Source: Nematostella vectensis (Eukaryota > Cnidaria > Anthozoa > Actiniaria > Edwardsiidae). Taken from it: 64,000 nucleotides of DNA. The notes beneath the pieces were generated by a model. That model made no database searches. It had not been told where the DNA came from and was given only the letters and a program-made list of their open reading frames with translations. Shown here piece after piece: positions 39,224-48,913 of the stretch (position 1 is the first letter of the stretch; the number at the start of each line of letters is the position of its first letter). The DNA is taken from assembly GCF_932526225.1 (NCBI RefSeq), contig NC_064036.1, positions 2,791,501 through 2,855,500 of the forward strand, read 5' to 3'. The translations under genes were made by a program, and so were the position numbers.

Positions 39224-41559
39224 TATCTAGGCGATCGGTTCCATTCATGAAAACGCTGCAATTTCTCGATGTAGTTTTTTTTTTGCCGCCGTGAACATTG
39301 AAATTATCTACGAAGGTTTTTCAGTAATGCGTTCGTGGCAATATTTACTAACCCCCATGTCCTCAATATTTATTCATATTATTCATAGATTCCAATGTGG
39401 ATGTTGGGCTTATCACGAAGACTTCTTCGAATAAGCTTGTTGCCGCCGGCGATGTTAGCCCTGACGCCGCATCAACATGTTACAAGGGAGCCTAGCTGTT
39501 TTATGCCTCAGCTTTCCAGTACGCCCTTAAGCGCATGCCTTTTAAGAAAGACCTGCTAGTAAACGCAGGGTTTGTACACTTTGAAGAGCGAGAGACCATC
39601 GATGCTGACATGCCGGTTTTCTTTGTTCAGAGGTTTGTAACTGTGCTGATTAGTAATAGTATGCTATTTATTGTTCATTGCTCTCGTATGCGACCACATT
39701 GGTTTTTGTCGATTAATTTATTTTGTTTGCACACTTTTATAGGTATCCGAACCTTCTCCCTTTTGGGTCAGCCATCGAACTGTAGGCCCTCTCTGATGTC
39801 AGATGGTGACCTTCCTAGCGCTGTCAGGCAAGCCAGCCTGGTTGATGGTGGGCGCCTGAGGCCAGATGCTGTGTGGGGCTACTTAAATGGCCTGGTATCA
39901 CCTGATGGCCAACCACGCTTCCCGCGTCTCTCCAAGGTCGCCCAGCTAGTATTGACCATACCACACTCCAATGCAGCTGAGGAGAGGGTGTTCTCCATGA
40001 TAAAGAAGAACATGACACCCTACCGCTTCTGCTTAGACAACGAAGGTACGCTGTCAAGTATCATGACGGTCAAGCTGGAGCAGAGCAACCAGCCAGACGG
40101 CATCAAGCTCCCTCCTGAGCTCCTGAAATCTGCCAAGGCCGCCACTTTGGTCTACAACCGGGACCACCGATGAGCATTTTAAGATAGCCCCAGGGCAGAT
40201 AACTTCAGGGGAAGGGGTTCTTTACCAGATGGTGAGGAGAGAGTAGTAACTCGTATCACGGTGGTAAAAGGGGTATGGATCACGTTTCACGGACAGACAA
40301 ATAGCCTTTAAAATAGTCGTTTCTCGACAGTAAAAAAATGGCCAAATCTCGTTTCACGAAAATACCCGTTACCACCCTGTCGGATAACAAAAACCATGTC
40401 TGTCTCAGGGCCGATCGTTATAATTGTATTTGGATTTGAATATGAAAAAGCTACTTTTTTATCGTTGTTATGGAATTGTGGTGGTGGAAAATGGTGCATT
40501 TATGAAAATGTGTATTATGATAAAGTAAAACTGTTTGCATTGTTATTAAAGTTATAGCAAAATAGACCAGCTAAACCTAATAAAACAGTGCATTATCCCG
40601 TATGTCAAATTCAAATTCAATTATCACTCAGGCCTACCATACGCGAACCTCCCCGTAGGAATCTCCAGGTTTCAAAAATTTTTGGGTTGACAGGTATGAA
40701 ATGGTCTTGCAGATATGCATCCAACCAAGGTGTTGGCATCTACTCTTAAGCCAAATAATTGCACAGGTTCTTTGACAAATCTCAAATCGAACAAGGAGAG
40801 AAAAGCAGAATCACCCCTCTCAATAAAACGCTCAAAATACCACACAAGGGAGAGAAATCAGCAAACACAGCTCAAGACACAAATAGATACCTTTATTCTG
40901 ATCCTCCAGGTACATTTTCATGGCCTCAAAACACAATGTCCACTCCTTGAAGGATTGTACAACCACGAAGATGTCTTTACGTATTGCAAAGCATTCTGGG
41001 AGATCTGGGGGAAAATTCACGAGGGGAGGGCCAGTCAACACTCCTCTCCCCAAAGTCAGATGGTTTTTTAATCAATTCCAGGTCATACAGACCCAGAATA
41101 GCAGTGTAAACAATTTTGGAATCAATTTGGTTTCAGAAAAGACAGCATTTAGGAGAGCTGTGGTGATTCATTAGAAAACTATTTTCTCATCCAGGCAAAG
41201 CCAAACAAGAAAAAATCACCACAAAAAAAATCCACCTTTGCTTGCAAATATCGATAAGCAAAGCATTCATTTATACCAAAAGACTTCATGATGTCCTGAT
41301 ACACTTTCCTAATATGCTCATAGCTGTATTTTTGATGAAAAATACAAGCAACCATCAACTTGTGCTGGCTTCAGCACAACGACGAGGGATTAAAAGTGGG
41401 GACCGCAAAGCACTGTTGGAAAGCTTGGATACCGCTGACTAGGTGCAGCTGTGTTTGACTTTGACGGGCTGTATAAAACTCAGAATAGGGGGGGAGGTAT
41501 CTGTTTTCAGTCTGTTTTTTGTAAATTCAGCTAAAAAAAGCCAGGAGTCAATGGGTTAA

Positions 41560-41871
41560 ACTACTTTCGCATTTTTAATGGGGGCTCTACGGTTGACTGA
41601 TTCTGGGGACACAGGGATCCCGAGGCCGGCATCGAAGCGAGGCTGGGATCAAGGCATTTTCCCATCATGCTTTGCCAAGCTTTATCATGCTCACGGCTGT
41701 TTCGCGGCACGATTACAGTTTGAGCATGCGCAGTTCGTTTCGCATCAGCGGGCGCGAGTTGTATAAGTGCGTGGATTGTATTAAATTTATATATATATAT
41801 ATATATATACGTATAAAATGATGGTTGAAGGCTTTCATAGAAAGTGCTCAATACTCGAAAGTAGAGCGGTG
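41560..41871. other. Unclassified sequence between the TTAA element and the palindrome
   Basis: Holds GGATCCCGAGGCCGGCATCG and a short (AT)n run at 41790-41810. A motif TTTTCCCATCATGCTTTGCC also occurs in similar form near 63190, suggesting a dispersed repeat. No coding potential was seen. Confidence 0.4.
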
Positions 41872-42023
41872 TATAGTGTTGGTTTGAGAAAAATACAAAC
41901 TACATAGGTTTCCCTACAGGTCTGTTTCGTGGTTGCCCACTCATCATCTGATGAGTGGGCAACCACGAAACAGACCTGTAGGGAAACCTATGTAGTTTGT
42001 ATTTTTCTCAAACCAACACTATA
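41872..42023. repeat. Perfect 75-bp inverted repeat (2-nt spacer) at the Penelope-like element end
   Basis: Arms 41872-41946 and 41949-42023 are exact inverted copies separated by TC. The right arm begins TGATGAGTGGGCAACCACG and continues GAAACAGACCTGTAGGG. It lies just upstream of the GIY-YIG reading frame, so it is probably two head-to-head copies of the element's 5' terminal segment. Perfect identity implies recent origin or gene conversion. Confidence 0.95.
41948..41980 (+). ncRNA. Hammerhead-ribozyme-like core of a Penelope-like element
   Basis: CTGATGA (41948-41954), then stem II GTGG/CCAC with a GCAA tetraloop (41955-41966), then GAAA (41967-41970), then a 4-bp stem III ACAG/CTGT closed by AC, ending in UA (41979-41980) as the NUH cleavage position. 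This is the hammerhead core order. Hammerhead motifs with very short stem III are known in Penelope-like retroelements. Here stem I has no partner, because the sequence upstream is the inverted copy rather than the normal strand; the mirror core on minus covers 41915-41947. Self-cleavage is therefore not assured. Confidence 0.65.
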
Positions 42024-42070
42024 TATACGTATATGTATACGTATATATACGTATTCCTAGGGACGACACA

Positions 42071-42772
42071 TTGAAAGACAGGCGTAAAGGTAAGAATGAT
42101 CGTGTACCTTTTGTAGTCACTTTTCATCCAGCTTTACCTAATTTACCTGGTATTCTTCGTAATTTACAGCCAGCTCTAGAATCTTCTAGTAGATGTAGGG
42201 GTGCTATTGGTAGGGTACCTATGGCGGCTTATAGGAAACCTAGGAGTTTAAAGGATATGTTGGTGCACTCCTCTCTTAAAGAGGATAGTACTCAGGTTAG
42301 AGGTTGTGGTAAGTGTGGCGGTAAAAGGTGTAGGCTGTGTAACTTTCTTAAGACAGGGCGGGAGTTTCGCAGTACAGTTACTAATAAGAAATATGTCATT
42401 AATTTTGACTTGGACTGTAACTCAGATTTTGTTGTTTATCTAATTACTTGCTCTATGTGTAGCAAGCAATACGTAGGGTCTACTATTAATAGTTTTAGGA
42501 AGCGTTTTAATAATCATAAAAGTAGGTTAAATAAGCACCCTAGTTTACCGGTTAGTGAAAGAGTTAAGGATGACCTTATCTATCAACATTTTCATTGCGA
42601 CAATCATTTAGGTCTTAATAATGTTATGGTACAACTTATAGATAAGTGTAACTCTGAGGCTCAGCTTAGGGAAAGGGAAGGCCAGTGGGCTTATCGGCTT
42701 AAGTCTATCTACCCGCGGGGTCTTAATAGTGATGACTTTTTTTGTAGTAGGAACCCACGTAGAGATGTGTAA
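42071..42772 (+). pseudogene. Penelope-like retroelement, C-terminal GIY-YIG endonuclease part
   Basis: An open frame of 233 codons entering from a truncated 5' side. It shows PFVVTFHPALPNL, the Cys-rich CGKCGGKRCRLCNF, then DFVVYLITCSMCSKQYVGST (VY-YVG as the GIY-YIG core) and FRKRFNNHKSRL, ending in REREGQWAYRLKSIYPRGLN. This is the order found at the C-terminus of Penelope-like polymerases. The reverse-transcriptase domain is missing, so this is a 5'-truncated copy. The frame itself has no stops, suggesting recent insertion. Confidence 0.88.
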
Positions 42773-42899
42773 ATTCTTTTTATCCATAGCGCGCGCTATT
42801 CTAGAAAATGCGCGTTTTTGTCAGTTGTAATGTTTTTGCGTCTCGCGCCACTATTCTGATGTAAATAAGCTTGTAACGATTCACCTTCTTCAGTCTGCC

Positions 42900-42925
42900 C
42901 TGAAGAAGTCTTATTAAAGACGAAA
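42900..42925 (+). ncRNA. Degenerate hammerhead-like motif downstream of the GIY-YIG frame
   Basis: CTGAAGA, then stem GTCTT/AAGAC with loop ATTA, then GAAA. The layout is that of a hammerhead core with one change (CTGAAGA for CTGATGA) at an essential position, so it is likely inactive. It lies in the 3' part of the Penelope-like element, where ribozyme repeats are expected. Confidence 0.45.
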
Positions 42926-43005
42926 ATTTGGCAGAGTCGATTTCCAGTTTTTGGTGTATTGTATTCATTGTTCTGGTACGAGATCGCGACAGTTTGGGCT
43001 TTTTG

Positions 43006-43122
<117 letters not shown>

Positions 43123-43899
43123 CATGAAAAATACATATGTACATGGAATATTTACAAAGATCTATACTATATTAAAAGTTAATAAATAATTAATTAGTTG
43201 ATCAAAATAATAATAATAATATATATATAAAAGAGAGCATTAACGCTAATGCCTATTTTATCCAGTCAAATGTCAAAATTCAGTATTTATCCATGGGCTA
43301 GCGCTAGCCTGCTTTATGGGAACCGGCCCCTGCTCTCTTATCGCATTTAAATTTTTTTTTATACCAACTCGAGGTGGAAACGTTGTTGGTCAATAAGTAG
43401 AAGTAGAAGATAGATCACTGTCGCCCTTAAGATCCATGACGTCATAAAATGATAGACACGTGACTTGTGTTTAGAGAAAGTGCGTTTCCGCAAAGCAAAA
43501 ATAAGAAACCTGTGTCTGCTAAGTGTTTGAGCGATCAGAAGGTTATTGAACCTTACTGTGTAAGAGTCGCTCCCCTATCACTCTAGCTACAAGAGCAGTC
43601 CTTTGACATAAAAGGTATGCTTTTTTGCTATATTTTGCGCTTGTTGATTCTCGAATCTCTTGGAGGAAAACGGAACACTGTCAAGCATGACAACGAATCG
43701 TCCCTTTATCGATTCCCTGGCCATTCCCTTCTTGTTTGCTTAGCATTTGATTCATTATTTCCCTAGACTATGCGGTTTTTTACCTTCAAGTTGCAATTGC
43801 AATTCAAGTTGCAACTGGAAGGTTATAAACTATACGGTATAAACCTTTCTAAAGCTTTGAACTCCTATAAACCTTTCTAAAGCTTTGATACTCCCGGCG

Positions 43900-44881
43900 T
43901 GTGCTATCGATAGAATCCATAATTAATATCAATCGATTTCAATCGATAAATTTTTTTTTATTGTAGCGGTAATCGATAGCAATCAAAAGAAAAAAAGACT
44001 GTGAAGAAAATCGATAATTATTAATTTTTCGCTAACAACTGATCGATTTATATCGATTTATCAATTAAATCGAAAAAAATTAGACGAGTCTGAGAGATTT
44101 AACAAACGTTTGTTAATCCTAATGTGAGAACTGAAAAACAAATAAAACGTGAAAACTAAGGAACCAACACCAACTAGTAGTAGCCACAGTAGTTATTGCC
44201 ACAGCCGTCCAGAATAATGTTTATGGATGCTAGCTTTGGTTATAGGATAATTTTACTTCGAAATGATGTCTTTATCTGTTCACCACCCTCCACCACCCAC
44301 ACATTTAACCCATCTGCCTTTCCACCGGAATAAAATTACCACCCCACTTTCCCTGCGTCTTGGTAGGAATACCCGATCCCAACAAAAACTTCAAGTGGGG
44401 ATGAAAAAAATGGCACCACTGGGGGCCAAGTTACTCATTTACCAGGTGGCTGTGGTTACAAAGCGGGTTGTTTGAAAGTGGTGGGAAGTAATGCACAGGG
44501 AATACAGCCAATTTAGGAATACATGCTTTATTCGACACTAACAAGACATCATTTTGGAGTAATATTATCCTATAGCCTGTGATGCTACACATTTTACTTG
44601 TAGTAGTGAAATCATTGCTGCAGTCAGTCCAACAGTTAATATCCACTGTACATAGTGTATACTACACCACTTGTAACAAATTATTGCTGCAGTCTGGAGA
44701 GATGTAGCAAATCATATATTCGTATTCACAGGCTTGCACAGATCAATAGGTACCATTAAAACCTATATTGTCAATAGCCTTAATTGGGAAGAATTTTGTG
44801 AGTATTGATTAATATCGATCATCCGATACATTCGATATCAAATAATAAAGGATAATCGATTGATTTTTATCAATTGCACAC
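43900..44881. mobile_element. Candidate MITE with ATCGAT-rich ends
   Basis: GTGTGCTATCGATAG at the left and, inverted, GTGTGCAATTGATA at the right. Both ends continue with dense ATCGATT/AATCGATA motifs (43900-44080 and 44790-44881). The interior is noncoding. Termini are diverged and no duplication was confirmed. It lies upstream of, or in the first intron of, the CD225 gene. Confidence 0.4.
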
Positions 44882-45084
44882 TCTGGGTGATACTGCACTA
44901 ACAATCTACCTATTCGAAAGTGAAAATGACTGCATATGAATATCTATTTACTTATTTGACGAGCTCACAAGACAACCCTCAACCCCCTCCTGGTTCCCCT
45001 ACTGCATTGACTTTCAATGAATTACAGTTTGAGTGAAGCTAGGTCTTCTCTTTGACACTGTTTGCTTACTATTCACAGGTTAAA

Positions 45085-47727
45085 ATGGCAGAAAAACAAG
45101 GTTTTCCAGGTTCAGAACCCCCTCCACCATATCCAGAGACCCATCAGCCTTATCCTAATGCACCTTACCCACCAGAAGCTAATCCCAGCCCCACTACAAC
45201 TCAACCATCACCTTACCCTGCACAGAACCCCCCACCGTACAACCCAAATGACCCATCAGTACCAGTAGTAAACATGCCGTACCAGCAGACAGTGGGTTTC
45301 CCTGCTTCTCAGCAGCAGGGGCACCCAGCACCACCACCTCAACAGGGTTACCCCCCGCCCCAGCAAGGGTACCCCCCACCTCAACAGGGTTACCCCCCGC
45401 CCCAGCAAGGGTACCCACCCCCTCAACAGGGGTATCCGCCACCCCAACAAGGCTACCCAGCACAGCAACAGGGCTACCCCCCTGCCCAACAAGGCTATCC
45501 TGCACCTCAACAAGGATATCAAACTACAGGGGGCTATCCGTACACAACCCAGCATAATGTTACTATTGTGGTAAGTGTTTGGTTTTGTCTTGTGTCATTC
45601 AGTCATTCATGTGTATCCTATTATTACTTTTAAGCTATCACAGGCGGGGGACAGAGCAAAAAAAAGTTTTCCCAAAATAAGGTCTGGTTAACTTCGGTAA
45701 GCTTGAATTTTTGAGGTTCTTTATGTTATGTAAACCAACACATTAAAAAGTGTTTTATTTCTTATGGCTTCGTCTTCAAGATATAAGGCTTGAAGTGCAA
45801 TGTTCAAAGTATTAATTCTCCTCGTTTTTAGGGACAAGTCGGGCGCTGATCAGAAATCAACTTTGCTCCCTAATATCTAAATTTCATATCTTCTACATTT
45901 CTTTAAAATTTTGAATTAAAGCTTTTGGTCAGAGGAACCTTGTATGCGGCATCTTGAACTTATATATTAAGAATTGGAAAATTTCATGCCATTTTTTTGC
46001 TCTGTTAAGGCAGGGGGGTTTGGGGGTTTTGAAGAGCTTCCCCACTCAACTGAAAGGTCAGCTTTAATGAATAAAGAAGATTAAGTTTTCACTGTGATCT
46101 AGGAACCCAATATTAAATGGTCTATATGGGCCAGCTACCATTTGTGAAAAAGTCAGCAGCCAAATGTGGGATTGAATCTGGAAACCGTTGTCTCACTAGA
46201 ATATATTGTAAGAGTATTATTCTAATCACTAAATCTGATATGCATATCTATCTCACCAAACTTGGAAATTCTGATAACCTTAGTACATGAAATTTTCATG
46301 ACACAGAATAACATCTGTGACAGGATAACTTGCTGATTTCTGTTTTAGCAAAAAAAAAACTTTCTTACCCTTACAGTATTTGCTATTTTTACCACCAAAA
46401 GGATACCCTGGTTCCAGAGCCTCCTGCGTCTCTCTATTTAGTGGCCAGCGAGGTTGAGACTTGTCCTGCTGAATAGAGAGACGCTCGAGGCTCTGGGACC
46501 AGGGTACCAAAAGTAGAAGTATTTACAGTATTTCTATACCAAATAAAACCTACCCATATGTTTTCAATGTGTAACAAACCACACAAGATGTTCATGCACC
46601 AATGGTGTGGAGTTCCATAAGAAAATATGCTCTATCCATATCATAATCCATATATCACTGCCTTCTCCTAAACTTTCAAGAATCCCAAAGTTTTCAGCCA
46701 CCTTGCTTTTGTGGCACTTAATTTTTGTCATTTAATTAATTTCACATTATTTTGAGATTTTCCTGGCCCGTAGCCAGGCATGCAATTTAGCACTGGATGG
46801 AAATAGAAGTCAAGGTTACAGAGTGCGTTGGTGATGAAACTGTTTGTTCCATGCCAAAGCATCTAAGGGCTCTAGGTTCGCCATAGATTACCCATAGCAA
46901 GTGTCTCTGGGGGGTTTCAGCAGAAATAGAGACTGGGACGGACTCTTTGCTTGACTTTTACTTTCATCGCTAGGTCTCTATTCCAGCTAAAACCTCCCAG
47001 AAAGCCTCACAGGATACCAATAGCTGTAAAAATATACTCTGTTTACACAGCAATGAAAAAAAATATTTGATATGTTCAAAGGATTATGAGTGTTTACAAC
47101 TTTCATATTTTTGTATCTGTGATTTCTTTTTTGACTTGATTCTTGTTATTGGCAGACTGGCGGACCCGCTGTTGTTGTTGGAGGTGTACCTGCACCTGAC
47201 TACTGTGGCCTATCATTATTTTCTTGTTTGTTTTGTTGTTGGCCCATTGGTCTGGTTGCTGTCATCAATGCCAAACATGTAAGTGCAGAGAGAGAAGGTT
47301 TATGGGAGGGGGGGGGGATGTGGGTTGTGGGGCTGTTTTGAAACTTTGGATTCTATAGTTGGAGCTTATTGTGAGGGCCTTCATGGAACTCCCACCTCTT
47401 TCAACTTATACATAGTGATTGGGTGTAAATCTGGGGAGGTCCATTTAGAATAATAAACTGCAAGTTCTTAAGTTTTGATTAAAAATTCTGTTTTGTAGAC
47501 CTTGTCACCTCCTTTTCATATCCTGTGGAGGGATTGATCGATTGATTTTGAAGTAGCTAATTAATCCTTTATGTAATTTTAAGGCAAGAGAAGCTAATCA
47601 AAGAGGGGACTATGCCAGAGCTTCGACGTACAGCCAAATGGCAAGAAGATATGCTAACATTGCTATTACTGCTGGGATCATTTTAATCATTTGCATAGTA
47701 GTATTCAGGATTTTTGCATTCAATTAA
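45085..47727 (+). CDS. Proline-rich CD225/dispanin-like membrane protein
   Basis: Coding exons 45085-45570, 47156-47278, 47584-47727, all phase 0; 250 aa. Residues 1-162 are a Pro/Gln/Tyr-rich cytosolic region with [20 protein letters not shown] and about eight units of the PPPQQGY type. Such regions carry PPxY motifs that bind WW domains. The CD225 domain follows: [20 protein letters not shown] with [20 protein letters not shown] and [13 protein letters not shown], then a C-terminal helix (about 226-249). CD225/dispanin proteins (IFITM, PRRT, SynDIG families) insert one partial and one full helix. The specific subfamily cannot be fixed. An acceptor 6 bases before the ATG (TTCACAG) shows an upstream noncoding exon; AAAAG/GTATGC at 43613 could be its donor. 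A fold-back MITE is in the first coding intron. Confidence 0.88.
46402..46507. mobile_element. Fold-back MITE, copy B (CD225 gene intron)
   Basis: Arms TACCCTGGTTCCAGAGCCTC with TGCGTCTCTCTATT on the left and GAATAGAGAGACGCTCGAGG with CTCTGGGACCAGGGT on the right. ACCAAAAG occurs immediately outside both ends (46394-46401 and 46507-46514, edge +/-1), a perfect 8-bp target duplication. Confidence 0.8.
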
Positions 47728-47777
47728 TGTTTTGTTGATCTTGGTACAAAATTACAGGATAACTTGTAAATTTGGGG

Positions 47778-47931
47778 CAGTAGCAAGGGGTGGGGCACTG
47801 GGGGCATGATGTCCCCCCCCCCATATTTTTATTATACGGAAATGACCAGTAAGGGCGTGGCTGTGCCCCTAATACTTTCTTAACGGTTCTGTATCGTGCC
47901 CCCGTAATATATCTAGGCCTGCTACGGCACT
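47778..47931 (+). mobile_element. Small hAT-like MITE in the CD225 gene 3' region
   Basis: Left CAGTAGCAAGGGGTGGGGCA; right end inverted CAGTGCCGTAGCAGG. The CAGTNGC terminus is typical of hAT-derived MITEs. It lies 51 bp after the stop codon, so it is probably transcribed as part of the 3' UTR. A relative is cut by the left window edge (1-78). Confidence 0.6.
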
Positions 47932-48913
47932 GAAATTAGTCCATAAAAGAGTCATTAGATTACAAGGGTCCCATTCTTACTAAAATCAAGGACACTGCTA
48001 GAAACAATGTGGCTTCAGTGTAATTGTTTTACCTTTACAAAAGGTTTAATAGAAAACAAGCATTATTTTTTAAAAGACAAACCGTGTAGCATACCAAGCC
48101 AAAACCAACATATGTAAGCATTAGAATTAATATGTTTCTGTATAAATATTTTATAAAATAAAAAAATTAAGAAATCCTGTACTTGGATTTTGAATCAACT
48201 GCAAACATACAACATAATACTACGTAGCTTGTGGCGGATCTACGTGTTTCTGAACGAGGGGTGCCATGTCCCTGCCATCGGACAATTTAAAGTAATGTTT
48301 TGAAGTGAAATTCAAAAATCTCGTTCTATCGATATTTGGTGCCATCCCCTTTCACACCCCCCCCCCCTTCTTCCGCCTTTCGAGCGACCCTCATCAGACA
48401 GACATTTTTATTTTATTTGGAATCGTATACAACGTCCTTGTATATTGATTGACGTCCAAATATCATAGAAGGATAAAACAAAACACTTATTGTACGGTAT
48501 TTTAAGGTTGATCCCGGAGTTGGATGTTACCCGCATGTGCATACAGCACACGGATATTGCCCTTTTGCTCTCCTCATCCCTTCACGTTGCGAAATTTCTG
48601 ATATGACGTCTATTTTTTGTTAAAAAATTCCTTTGCTCCCACTATAAACAATCACTTTGTCAGAGATATAGGCCTGAACTTGGACGCAAGATCCATTGTG
48701 ATTCAGTTATTTATTTATTTTTGTTGTTGTTGTTCGCGGGATAGAGTTGCAGTTGCTAGTATGTCAAGCGCTCCATGGTGCACAGGAAACCCGTCATCTA
48801 GCAAACCGAGATGTTGAGTGAAATATTAAACCGAATGTCAATAAAAGATTCGACCTTGAGTAAAGTGAAAAATTTCACCGCACTACTTAGGCCGGCTACT
48901 CTTTTGATAAGAC

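Larger units (their letters stand above)
34796..40173 (+). pseudogene. OTU-BED-hAT transposase gene, multi-exon, broken
   Basis: Candidate exons: 34796-34943 (starts MAQAIDFGGIQIEF, donor CAG/GTGAGT), 36028-36987, 37165-~37325, 37460-37695, 37971-38597, 39389-39632, 39743-40173. The second exon has an OTU cysteine-protease domain: STYGDGDCLFRAIS holds the Asp/Cys, and GWAPNHFVPLL the His. A BED-like finger follows (FRCTICGNREISC, LNTTMH). Later exons read as hAT transposase: DGSNDNGTQKMNPLTVRIYD, GFDVQDLMVDVFYWFD, STRWLSMEKVV, and the dimerisation segment LTIPHSNAAEERVFSM. Lesions: a single extra T at ~36494 (+1 shift inside the OTU domain), CT instead of GT at the end of the third exon, TAG at 39493-39495, and a TAG plus frame change near 39781. 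Exon joins are my reconstruction by phase; the 36028 acceptor is the least certain. Confidence 0.8.
34387..40698 (+). mobile_element. 6.3-kb hAT-like element encoding OTU protease, BED-like finger and transposase
   Basis: The left end CAGATCTGTCAACTC and the right end, read inverted, CATACCTGTCAACCC form terminal repeats. AAATGG is duplicated on both sides (34381-34386, 40699-40704), and the copy at 63481-63490 shows the empty site with one AAATGG. hAT elements usually make 8-bp duplications, so only 6 bp matching here is slightly off and may reflect mutation. Both ends are rich in CTCCAGGTTT/CTCCCGG motifs. It carries one multi-exon gene (34796-40173) and a nested MITE. Confidence 0.85.
34260..41559. 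mobile_element. TTAA-flanked (piggyBac-like) non-autonomous element, host of the hAT insertion
   Basis: Left TTAA (34260-34263) then CACATTGACCCCTC; right CAGGAGTCAATGGG then TTAA (41556-41559). The termini are inverted and flanked by the piggyBac target site. Without the hAT element at 34387-40698 it is about 1 kb and shows no transposase. A second, partly visible copy begins at 63435 and continues past the window end. It carries the uninterrupted sequence GGGATAAATGGTCTTG at the insertion point. Confidence 0.75.

Noticed and set aside
40715-41071. Open frames inside the TTAA-flanked element
   Set aside because: The same region at 63501 is interrupted differently, and no conserved protein features are seen.
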